DNA of 64,000 nt from Oscillospiraceae bacterium (GTDB lineage: Bacteria; Bacillota; Clostridia; Saccharofermentanales; Saccharofermentanaceae), in the NCBI GenBank assembly GCA_902788505.1, contig CADAKH010000007.1, positions 27,628 to 91,627 of the forward strand. Direction: 5' to 3'. Shown piece by piece: positions 54,022 through 61,358 of this stretch. The first letter of the stretch is position 1; each line of letters begins with the position of its first letter. The position numbers were made by a program, and so were the translations under genes. The notes below the pieces were generated by a model. The model was not told the origin of the DNA and ran no database searches. It worked only from the letters and a program-made list of their open reading frames with translations.

Positions 54022-55830
54022 TCAGATCCTTGAAGCACCGGCATATTTCAGGATATACGGGAACAGTACTTCGAGCCATGCCTTAAGAGCTTTTGCTGTA
54101 TGAAGATATGTCTCGTAATTCTCGCCTGTCGGGTCCGGAACAGAGATTGACATGACTCTTCCGGAAGAGTCCTTCATGACAAGTCCGTTGGAAGCGGCGA
54201 ATGTCGAAAAAGAAAATACTTTATCTTTTATTTCAGGGAATGCCTTTGTTATGGCAAAAGCCTGTTCATCTCTTACCGTCAGGATAAGATCGTTGCAGTC
54301 ATAGATCGCCGGATCTGCCCTTCTGGATTCCACATTATTCAATCCTCGGCCGGAGATCTCTTTTACGGCTTTATCCATTTGGGGATCGGCTCCCAATCCG
54401 TCCATTGCAGTAAGGCCTGCCGATTCACAGTAGAGCTCAAAGCCTGTATCAGCATAATCACCGGAAATATAAGGCTCGTTCTTTTCTATCATCTGTCTCA
54501 TCAACACTTCGCAGCATGAAGAAAGTGATGTGTTGTTGTCATCAACAAATAATACAGATGCCGTAACGGTATCCTTAAACGCATCAATAGGAAGAGGTGT
54601 TCTTGCGGGCCTTGCGGGAGCAGGCATACCGGGTGTCAGTTCCTCCTTTTTGCCGGAAGCTTTGGAGAGTCTGTTCATATAAGCAACAGAAAGACCTTCT
54701 CCATTAAATCCCTGTGCAAGGATCACATCGACTTCCTGAACGTCCAGAAATCTCAATCCTTCAAACAGACCGTGAGATGCACAGGATACATCCGTTGTTT
54801 TTCCGTAGACACAAAACTCGGTATGCGCCGACAAAAGCTTGTCATTGAGTTTATCGTAAACTGTCTTTATCTCCGTTCCGCAGTATAGACCGATCCTTAC
54901 AAAAGGATTTTTGGAAAGAAGTTCTCTTGATCTCAGGATAAAAGGTGAAGCGATATTTACCAGTTCCTTTGCTTCATCATCCGAAAGCTTCTTTAAATCC
55001 TCCAGAGTAAAACGGCTGTTCTCTATCTTGCCGTCAGTTCCAATTGCATCATCACCGGTGATCTTTGTACCCTCAGGCATATCGATGATCTCAACCTGAG
55101 CATAAGGAGCGTAATGACGGTACTTCATTCCCGGAGCTTTCGGTGTCTCTCCGCCGGTCAGAGCATCTGACATAACCGTATTCTTATTTTTCAATACAGA
55201 ATCAATATCAGCTTTCGTAACTGCACCGGGTCTTAATATGACAGGATCTTTTCCTGTGCAGTCAACAACAGTTGATTCAAGACCATACTCGGAATCACCG
55301 CCGTCTATAACCGCATAAATATATCCGTCCATATCTTCAATGACCGATCTTGCACCCGTCGGTGAAGGTCTGCCCGAAAGATTTGCTGACGGGGCAGCAA
55401 CCGGGACACCGCAGTATTTAAGGAACTTATTTGCTACCGGATGGGAAGGCATTCTGACACCCACCGTATCAAGACCTGCAGTGGTCTGAGCAGAAATGGA
55501 ATCAGCTTTTTTCATTACTATCGTAATAGGTCCTGGCATAAAAGCATCTATCAGAGTCTGAGCCAGAGGCGTGATCTCGGATACGATATCTTTTATCTGG
55601 GACTTATCTCCGATATGACAGATAAGCGGATTATCTGCAGGTCTGCCTTTTGCCTCGAAAACTTTCCTGACCGCATCTCCGTTTCCGGCATCACATCCAA
55701 GACCATAAACAGTTTCCGTAGGGAATCCAATTACTTCGCCGTTTCTTAGATGCTCTGCAGCTTCTTTGATCGCCTTGTCGTCACCGGAATCAATTAATAT
55801 AGTATTCTTATATCTTTTTTCACGTTCCAT
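54022..55830 (-). CDS. TsaC/Sua5 threonylcarbamoyl-AMP synthase fused to a degenerate LMW phosphatase-like domain
   Basis: 602 residues. Residues ~10-205 are the YrdC domain (GEVIGFPTETVYGLGCDA, FEAKGRPADNPL, PSANLSGRPSPTGA) that makes threonylcarbamoyl-AMP for t6A tRNA; residues ~210-400 are the Sua5 C-domain (PKAPGMKYRHYAPYAQVEII). A Pro-rich linker leads to residues 423-602, which look like a low-molecular-weight protein phosphatase: VLFVDDNNTSLSSCCEVL in place of the VCTGNTCRSPMAE loop, and DPTGENYETY at the general-acid position (Asp566). The catalytic Cys is Asp430 and the catalytic Arg is Leu436, so phosphatase activity is unlikely. In Bacillus tsaC (ywlC) lies close to ywlE, an arginine phosphatase. 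It starts 9 bases after prfA; prmC is missing between them. Confidence 0.88.
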   Translation of the reverse strand: MEREKRYKNTILIDSGDDKAIKEAAEHLRNGEVIGFPTETVYGLGCDAGNGDAVRKVFEAKGRPADNPLICHIGDKSQIKDIVSEITPLAQTLIDAFMPGPITIVMKKADSISAQTTAGLDTVGVRMPSHPVANKFLKYCGVPVAAPSANLSGRPSPTGARSVIEDMDGYIYAVIDGGDSEYGLESTVVDCTGKDPVILRPGAVTKADIDSVLKNKNTVMSDALTGGETPKAPGMKYRHYAPYAQVEIIDMPEGTKITGDDAIGTDGKIENSRFTLEDLKKLSDDEAKELVNIASPFILRSRELLSKNPFVRIGLYCGTEIKTVYDKLNDKLLSAHTEFCVYGKTTDVSCASHGLFEGLRFLDVQEVDVILAQGFNGEGLSVAYMNRLSKASGKKEELTPGMPAPARPARTPLPIDAFKDTVTASVLFVDDNNTSLSSCCEVLMRQMIEKNEPYISGDYADTGFELYCESAGLTAMDGLGADPQMDKAVKEISGRGLNNVESRRADPAIYDCNDLILTVRDEQAFAITKAFPEIKDKVFSFSTFAASNGLVMKDSSGRVMSISVPDPTGENYETYLHTAKALKAWLEVLFPYILKYAGASRI

Positions 55831-55839
55831 ATCTGCACC

Positions 55840-56934
55840 TTAATTGCTGTTATCATTGCTGTTTGCATTATCGGCTGCCTGAGCAAGCGTTAATGCATCA
55901 ACTATCTCATCAAGATCACCTGCAAGTATACTATCCAATTTGTAAAGCGTAAGTCCTATCCTGTGATCGGTTACTCTTCCCTGATGGTAATTGTAGGTTC
56001 TTATTCTTTCGGATCTGTCGCCCGTTCCCACCTGGGTTTTTCTCTCATCATTATGTCTGTCAACATCCGCCTGGTGAGCTATTGCCCACAAACGTGACTG
56101 AAGCACTTCCATCGCCTTTTCTTTATTCTGGATCTGCGATCTTTCATCCTGACATGTTACGACCATTCCTGTCGGAAGATGAGTGATCCTTATTGCAGAT
56201 GAGGTTTTATTGATATGCTGTCCGCCTGCACCCGACGCTCTGAAGCGGTCGATCTTAAGATCATTCGGATTAATCTCAACATCCGTTGGTTCTGCTTTTG
56301 GAAGTACGGCTACGGTTGCCGTTGAGGTATGAACCCTGCCGCCTGATTCGGTCACAGGGACTCTCTGTACCCTATGGACTCCGCTCTCAAATTTCATTCT
56401 CGAATATACTCTCGGACCATCTATTTCAGCAACGATCTCCTTATATCCGCCAAGCTCCGTCGGACTTGCATCAACTATGCTTACATCAAACCCTTTAATC
56501 GCCGCGTATCCTTTATACATCTTGAAAAGATCTGCTGCGAAAAGTGCAGACTCTTCTCCTCCGGCACCGCCTCTGATCTCAAGGATTACAGATCTTGAAT
56601 CTCTCGGGTCTCCGGGCGTCAGATAGATCATGAGTTCTTTCTCAAGCTCTGCAAGTCTGGACTTGGCATCGGCAAGTTCACTGTTAGCAAGACTGCGCAT
56701 CTCATCGTCTCCGCCCAGATCACCACTCTCGAGAAGCTTTAAAATACCTTCTATCTCTTTTTCACACGCCTCATAATTCCTGATCGCTTCGACCTGAGGA
56801 TTCATTGCGGCCAGTTCTTTTGAATATCTGGTATATTCTTCCGGACGCGAAGCAACAGCCGGATCACTTAATGTTCCGGTCAGTTCTTCATACTTTGCTT
56901 TAATTAATTCAGTCTTACTCTTATCTATAGCCAT
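55840..56934 (-). CDS. prfA: peptide chain release factor 1
   Basis: 364 residues. It reads UAA and UAG. The codon-recognition motif PVT lies in HRVQRVPVTESGGRVHTST and the GGQ loop in ASGAGGQHINKTSSAIR; ILEIRGGAGGEESALFA is the family signature. The C-terminus has a short Asn/Asp/Ser tail. Followed by the TsaC fusion; the usual methyltransferase gene prmC is not next to it. Confidence 0.97.
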   Translation of the reverse strand: MAIDKSKTELIKAKYEELTGTLSDPAVASRPEEYTRYSKELAAMNPQVEAIRNYEACEKEIEGILKLLESGDLGGDDEMRSLANSELADAKSRLAELEKELMIYLTPGDPRDSRSVILEIRGGAGGEESALFAADLFKMYKGYAAIKGFDVSIVDASPTELGGYKEIVAEIDGPRVYSRMKFESGVHRVQRVPVTESGGRVHTSTATVAVLPKAEPTDVEINPNDLKIDRFRASGAGGQHINKTSSAIRITHLPTGMVVTCQDERSQIQNKEKAMEVLQSRLWAIAHQADVDRHNDERKTQVGTGDRSERIRTYNYHQGRVTDHRIGLTLYKLDSILAGDLDEIVDALTLAQAADNANSNDNSN

Positions 56935-56975
56935 GGCTATTCAAAGTTATCATATAAGAATTAATATTTCCAATA

Positions 56976-57007
56976 TTTAAGCTGCCCCGCAACGGAAGCA
57001 GCTTAAA
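56976..57007 (-). terminator. hairpin after the zinc-ribbon gene
   Basis: A perfect 10-base stem TTTAAGCTGC/GCAGCTTAAA with a 12-base loop, 26 bases past the stop. On the minus strand it is followed by AT-rich sequence but no clean T-tract. Confidence 0.5.
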
Positions 57008-57032
57008 CATGATTACAAACAATAAATAACTA

Positions 57033-57488
57033 TTATGTGGCAGGCGGTACCTGATTTAGCTGCGGAGCTGCAGGTGCAACAGGAGCCTGTGGGACCACAG
57101 GCTGAGCAGGAACAACATTAGTCAGGACCTCATACTCAAGCTTGTGTCTCAAAGGTTTCTGGCAACGGGGACAATAAACAAATCCATGCGGATACCATGC
57201 TCTGTGACCAAGATCGTACGTATGATAATCAAATTCGTAGTAACAGTACTCACATCTGCAGTGGAATGTCGGATTGTACTCTGTATATCCGGCTACCGGA
57301 TTAGGATTGACCACACCGGAATTCTGAATCCAGGGTCTTGCCGGTTGAAAAGCCGGCTGCTGCGGCTGGACCGGAGCTACAGGTGCAACCGGTGTTCCGG
57401 CCTGTGCGTTGAAATTGTATCCGCATTTCATGCAAAAGTTAGCGGCATCAACAACCTGTGTTCCGCAGTGCGGACAGAACTTTCCCAT
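57033..57488 (-). CDS. zinc-ribbon protein with Pro/Gln/Val-rich linkers
   Basis: 151 residues from the ATG at 57488, which has AGAGGAGG before it. An N-terminal zinc ribbon (FCPHCGTQVVDAANFCMKCG) is followed by a Pro/Val/Gln-rich linker, a second Cys set (CRCEYCYYEF and YCPRCQKPL) and another Pro/Val/Ala linker. No membrane segment. It may be an adaptor; function unknown. It shares the N-terminal zinc ribbon and Pro-rich style with the C11 protease gene. Confidence 0.75.
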   Translation of the reverse strand: MGKFCPHCGTQVVDAANFCMKCGYNFNAQAGTPVAPVAPVQPQQPAFQPARPWIQNSGVVNPNPVAGYTEYNPTFHCRCEYCYYEFDYHTYDLGHRAWYPHGFVYCPRCQKPLRHKLEYEVLTNVVPAQPVVPQAPVAPAAPQLNQVPPAT

Positions 57489-57560
57489 ACAATTCCTCCT
57501 CTTATTCCATAAATACATAAATATTATAAAACTACGCTTCTTAAATGGTCAAATCATCAC

Positions 57561-57595
57561 AAAAAAGAAGTGACGGGTATATCACCTGTCACTTC
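57561..57595 (-). terminator. intrinsic terminator after tRNA-Val
   Basis: Minus strand GAAGTGAC, 13-base loop with GGTG/TACC-type inner pairing, GTCACTTC, then six T, 23 bases after the tRNA. Confidence 0.9.
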
Positions 57596-57618
57596 AATAT
57601 TCTATAATTACAATAAAA

Positions 57619-57695
57619 TGGTGGATGATACAGGGCTCGAACCTGTGACCCCATGCACGTCAAGCATGTACTCTAGCCAGCTGAGCTAATCATCC
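57619..57695 (-). tRNA. tRNA-Val (anticodon GAC)
   Basis: 77 bases including an encoded CCA. The acceptor stem GGATGAT/ATCATCC, the D-arm GCTC...GAGT, the anticodon stem CATGC/GCATG with loop TTGACGT (anticodon GAC), and the T-arm ACAGG-TTCGAGC-CCTGT are all perfect. It reads GUC and GUU valine codons. Confidence 0.97.
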
Positions 57696-57711
57696 TCATT
57701 TGAACTTTGAA

Positions 57712-57740
57712 AGTATACATTGTTTTATCGTCTTTGACAA
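57712..57740 (-). promoter_or_regulatory. promoter of tRNA-Val
   Basis: Minus strand TTGTCA (57735-57740) and TATACT (57712-57717), spacing 17; each matches the consensus in 5 of 6 places. Transcript start expected near 57705, about 10 bases before the mature tRNA. Confidence 0.8.
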
Positions 57741-58009
57741 TCGGTTCTTTAAAGACACATTTACGCAGAAACTTATTAACAAAATGTAAACAGAATTGTT
57801 AACATTCAAACCTTAACGCTCTATCCAAAATCTTGTGATTTTATCAAAATCATCACTTTTTAAGATCGGAAAACCGCCGCAGTTCCCTTGAAAACAACGT
57901 ATTTATAGCTATTTTGCATCACTTTGCACAAAGTCATACCTTTGCTATTGGTTATTCGCACAAATTAGGGAGAAAATATGAAAAATATGAACACATTGTG
58001 AACTATTCG

Positions 58010-58018
58010 TGATATATT
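58010..58018 (+). promoter_or_regulatory. possible extended -10 promoter of the prepilin-like gene
   Basis: TGATATATT, a TGn-extended -10, about 40 bases before the ATG; no good -35 at 17 bases. Confidence 0.35.
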
Positions 58019-58058
58019 TGTTTCGTAAGGGTAACTCATATTCCAGGGGAGGTAGCTT

Positions 58059-58271
58059 ATGAGAAAGATTGGAAAGACACGCAGAGGATTTACTCTTGTC
58101 GAGATGGTACTTGTAATTGCAATCATAGTTATACTTGCAGGCGTTCTTATTGTTTCTGTCGGCAGATATCTGAATGCTGCAAATATGGCTCAGACTTCTG
58201 TATCACAGCACAACAGCCAGATTGAAGAAGTATATGGTGAATGTGCCGATGCAGCAAATCTTGGAGAATAA
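58059..58271 (+). CDS. small type IV prepilin-like protein
   Basis: 70 residues. A short basic leader (MRKIGKTRRG) precedes the prepilin signature GFTLVEMVLVIAIIVILAGVLIV: cleavage after Gly10, methylation of Phe1 and the conserved Glu5. Only about 38 residues follow the hydrophobic helix, so it is a minimal pseudopilin. No prepilin peptidase, assembly ATPase or other pilin gene is in the window; the machinery must lie elsewhere. GGGGAGG ribosome site 8-14 bases upstream, terminator downstream. Monocistronic and in opposite direction to its neighbours. Confidence 0.85.
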   Translation: MRKIGKTRRGFTLVEMVLVIAIIVILAGVLIVSVGRYLNAANMAQTSVSQHNSQIEEVYGECADAANLGE

Positions 58272-58353
58272 TTAATCATTTAAAGAGAATTTTGAGCTCG
58301 TCTCAAGGGTGATCAGACATCAAAACCTCTTATCCATAAAAGTGAAGCACGCA

Positions 58354-58386
58354 AAAAACCTCCCTTTCCTTTGGGGAGGTTTTTTG
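58354..58386. terminator. bidirectional terminator after the prepilin-like gene
   Basis: AACCTCCC pairs with GGGAGGTT around a 9-base loop, with T-tracts on both strands. It separates the prepilin gene from the convergent EEP-family gene. Confidence 0.9.
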
Positions 58387-58404
58387 TTGGTGTTGTTTAT
58401 TATA

Positions 58405-59472
58405 TTATTCGAGAGTGATATTTAAGACCTGGGGATTATGGTCACTGTTTGCAAATCCGAGATCATGTATCTCATAAGAATCAACTCTGATATTTGAAGA
58501 AAGAATAAAACCGTCAATGATGTAGTACTGCAGAGAAGACGGATCATTTCCTGCCAGAGGAGCATATATCGATCTGCATGACGGTACATCTGTATACATA
58601 AGGAACTGCCATTCATCCGTATAAGCATCAACATCCATCACACCTGGCTGCCATTGTTCTTCAAATACAGGATACTTGTTATCAATAAATGAGAATGTCT
58701 GATTGAAATCTCCGCCTGCGATAACATAATTACCCTTTGCTCTCTCATCATTCAGAATATCCATGAGCATCTTAGCCTGAGCCGTCTTTCCATCGCCGTC
58801 ATCATAAGCTTCAAGATGGAAGTTAAGGATGACCAGTTCCTTACCGCCTTCTACAGGAATCCTTGTAACAAGAAGACATCTCTTAAGATTAAATGTCCTG
58901 ACAGGCCAGTAAAAAGGACAAGGCAGCGAAACTCTTGTTGAAGTATTTGCCGGATATTTACTGTATGTCGCTACACCTGAATCGATCTTTCCCATCGGAG
59001 GTATCGGGATCGGGGCATAAGCAACTTTAAAATTATATGCAAAAGACATGTTGTTATAGCCCAGATTATCAAAATACTGTGTCTGATCAATGTGATAACT
59101 GCGGTCACTGTCCAGATCTATTTCCTGGAACAGCAACAGATCAGGATCCTGAGCCTTAACCTCAGTAACAAAGGCATCAAGGTTCTCTTTTACCCTTGTC
59201 TCATCTGCAGGATAGACCATCTTTCCGCCGTCCATGAAGAAATCAGCATTGTCACCTAAAGCTCCGAAACCGAGATTCCAGGCAAATACCTTCATCTGGT
59301 CTCCGGGCGCAAGCTGCTTCGGTTCACCGCCCAATGCTTCAACAGTAACCGGCTCAACAGCCTCAGGCTTATATTCAACTGCAGTAAGCCATATCAGCAA
59401 AGCACCCACAAAAACCAACAGGATGATCACTATAACAAGCAGTGTCTTTAATATTCCTTTAACTACTTTCAT
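58405..59472 (-). CDS. membrane-anchored endonuclease/exonuclease/phosphatase (EEP) family protein
   Basis: 355 residues. One N-terminal membrane segment (LKTLLVIVIILLVFVGALLIWL) anchors an EEP domain that should face outside. Motifs: MKVFAWNLGFGALG (Asn), LLLFQEIDLDSDRS (metal-binding Glu), ELVILNFHLEAYDDGDGK, VIAGGDFNQTFSF (GDFN) and FANSDHNPQVL (SDH). Members cut DNA, RNA or phosphoinositol- and sphingolipid-type substrates. The substrate cannot be told from the sequence. Confidence 0.85.
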   Translation of the reverse strand: MKVVKGILKTLLVIVIILLVFVGALLIWLTAVEYKPEAVEPVTVEALGGEPKQLAPGDQMKVFAWNLGFGALGDNADFFMDGGKMVYPADETRVKENLDAFVTEVKAQDPDLLLFQEIDLDSDRSYHIDQTQYFDNLGYNNMSFAYNFKVAYAPIPIPPMGKIDSGVATYSKYPANTSTRVSLPCPFYWPVRTFNLKRCLLVTRIPVEGGKELVILNFHLEAYDDGDGKTAQAKMLMDILNDERAKGNYVIAGGDFNQTFSFIDNKYPVFEEQWQPGVMDVDAYTDEWQFLMYTDVPSCRSIYAPLAGNDPSSLQYYIIDGFILSSNIRVDSYEIHDLGFANSDHNPQVLNITLE

Positions 59473-59525
59473 TCCACTCCTCCAGATTTTGTTTAAAACT
59501 AATGCCTATTATATACATAAATCTT

Positions 59526-60002
59526 TCAAGACCATGAATCTTCATCAGGCTTCAGATAATCAATCCCGTAATCGATCATATCCCTGACCTGTTGATTGGT
59601 ATTTCTTCCGCCCTTCTTTCTGTTGCAGCGCCAACAGAGACATTGGAGATTATCAACATCATCACCTCTTCCGCCTTGTGCAACGGATCGTATATGATCA
59701 GCTTCCAATAAAAGATAGTCGCCAAGCCCCTCGCAATAACTGTCCAGAAAATCGCGTGAAATGCCGCATATCTGGCAGGTATAGTTGTCACGTTCAAAAA
59801 CCTCGTTTTTATCTGACACTCTGATCCTTCTTCTCCGCGCTACCTCTCTTCTCATATCTTCATGTCTCATTATGTTGCGCTGCTGATGTTTAAACCTTAA
59901 CGCCACCACGATCAGGATAAGCATCAGAACAGCAATAAAGATTATCAGTGCGGTTATAACAACTGACGGATCCGTTTTCAAAAGCTCATCGAAAAACAAC
60001 AT
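59526..60002 (-). CDS. membrane-anchored HNH endonuclease
   Basis: 158 residues. One membrane segment near the N-terminus (VVITALIIFIAVLMLILIVVAL), a basic helix (RREVARRRRIRVSDKNE), then an HNH domain: NYTCQICG and CWRCN give the structural zinc, LEADHIRSVAQGG the catalytic His, and VDNLQCLCWRCNRKKGG the N and final residues. By positive-inside rules the nuclease would lie in the cytoplasm, at the membrane. HNH enzymes nick or cut DNA with a metal. No methylase or phage genes are close. Confidence 0.85.
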   Translation of the reverse strand: MLFFDELLKTDPSVVITALIIFIAVLMLILIVVALRFKHQQRNIMRHEDMRREVARRRRIRVSDKNEVFERDNYTCQICGISRDFLDSYCEGLGDYLLLEADHIRSVAQGGRGDDVDNLQCLCWRCNRKKGGRNTNQQVRDMIDYGIDYLKPDEDSWS

Positions 60003-60101
60003 ACCTCATCTCCCCTGTTTCGAGATTTAATTGAATTATATACATACAAAGCAATCTGTTTAACCAACAGATTTCAAGCCATATTCATATTGAGAATGAG
60101 A

Positions 60102-61175
60102 TCATCTCTTGCTTCCGATCTTCTGATAATAATTTTCTTTCTCGAAATACATATTCTCATCAGAAGCTTTGAGCATATCATCTATAGATTTGCGGCCCAA
60201 ACCCGCATAACAATAACCGACCGAACAGCTGTACTTTGTCTTATCCACTTCCTCGTGAATACGGGAACAGATCTTAGTTACCACATCTTCAGAACATCTG
60301 CGGCAAACAATAACGAATTCATCACCGCCGATTCTGTAAACACGATGCTTATTTTTGGCGACTTTGATAAAACAGTCTGCAAGAGTTGAAATAGCTTTAT
60401 CACCTGCTAAATGACCTTCTTTATCATTGATAGTCTTAAGACCGTTCATGTCGATCGACACCAAAGCCGTTATGCTTTCAGGATCACTGTTGATATCAGC
60501 ATAATAAGCCTGACGGTTAAGAAGGCCTGTAAGAGCATCCCGTTTTGTAAGTTGCAGGATCGAGAATACATAATATACAAACACACACACAGCGATAGTC
60601 TCGCAAAAGACCTTTGAATACTCGCTTCCGATAATGAAAGGAAGTATTACTCCGAAAGCAAAAGCGAATCCGAAAAATATAATCGGAACAAATTCTGTTT
60701 TCTGTTTAGCTCCACGCCTGATAAGAAGATATAAAAAATAAACGCTATATAAACCCACAAAAACATAAGGCAGCAGCCAAAGAGGTCCCCTTACAAGCCT
60801 GTTATTCTCATCAAGACTAAATACAATACCTGTAAATATTGATATCGCATCGATAATCGCAAGCACAATAGAAGGTATATAGACAAACCATCTCTGGCCC
60901 TTAACTATCGTAAAGATCAGCTGCGCAACAAGAACAGGTGTAGCTGTATATCTGATCGCAGTCAGAATAGTTCTGAGTTCCCTGTATTCACCGTGTCCTG
61001 ATGACTTAAACTCAATATAAACGACAACTGAAAGGACAAACACTTCAAGGATCAGGGCATATAAACGTCTGATTGTCTTTTTATCCATAAAGACAGTCGA
61101 AATAAGCGAGATCGTAAATCCCAATAGAGTAAGTATCAATATCCAGTTTTCAGTTATATAACCTTGAGTGCTCAT
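60102..61175 (-). CDS. membrane GGDEF diguanylate cyclase
   Basis: 357 residues. Seven or so membrane segments in the first 210 residues, then a GGDEF domain (TKRDALTGLLNRQAYY, ISIDMNGLK-like SIDMNGLKTINDKEGHLAGD, RIGGDEFVIV with GGDEF at 283-287). It should make cyclic di-GMP. The RxxD inhibitory site just before GGDEF is not present (the place reads KNKH), so product inhibition at that site is unlikely. The membrane part is not one I recognise as a named sensor domain. No EAL gene is near. Confidence 0.9.
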   Translation of the reverse strand: MSTQGYITENWILILTLLGFTISLISTVFMDKKTIRRLYALILEVFVLSVVVYIEFKSSGHGEYRELRTILTAIRYTATPVLVAQLIFTIVKGQRWFVYIPSIVLAIIDAISIFTGIVFSLDENNRLVRGPLWLLPYVFVGLYSVYFLYLLIRRGAKQKTEFVPIIFFGFAFAFGVILPFIIGSEYSKVFCETIAVCVFVYYVFSILQLTKRDALTGLLNRQAYYADINSDPESITALVSIDMNGLKTINDKEGHLAGDKAISTLADCFIKVAKNKHRVYRIGGDEFVIVCRRCSEDVVTKICSRIHEEVDKTKYSCSVGYCYAGLGRKSIDDMLKASDENMYFEKENYYQKIGSKR

Positions 61176-61215
61176 AGATGCTAATTACTCTTCAAATAAT
61201 CTATACATATGAGTA

Positions 61216-61224
61216 ATTATAACA
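61216..61224 (-). promoter_or_regulatory. possible extended -10 promoter of the GGDEF gene
   Basis: Minus strand TGTTATAAT (extended -10). Directly upstream on this strand is a strong hairpin, GCCGGGCA/TGCCCGGC (61226-61248), which occupies the -35 area and may also stop transcription coming from the GH3 gene. Confidence 0.4.
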
Positions 61225-61225
61225 T

Positions 61226-61248
61226 GCCGGGCACCCGCTGTGCCCGGC
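61226..61248 (-). terminator. GC-rich hairpin between GH3 and GGDEF genes
   Basis: Eight-base stem GCCGGGCA/TGCCCGGC with a 7-base loop, about 110 bases past the GH3 stop. There is no clean T-tract on the minus strand, so it may be a weak terminator or protein-binding site. Confidence 0.4.
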
Positions 61249-61358
61249 CTTCTCTCTCCATTATCTATAGGCTAAATCCGTCAAATATAGAATCTTCTTC
61301 ATTCAAATGTATTTCCACTTTCAGTTGTAATCAAGAACAGTGGTATATCTTATGCAGG

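Larger units (their letters stand above)
57696..58058. other. gene-free region between tRNA-Val and prepilin-like gene
   Basis: 363 bases. It holds the tRNA promoter at the left and the prepilin promoter and ribosome site at the right. The middle (57760-57960) is AT-rich with nothing recognised; AAAATC-type direct repeats near 57825-57860 are short and probably chance. Confidence 0.55.
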
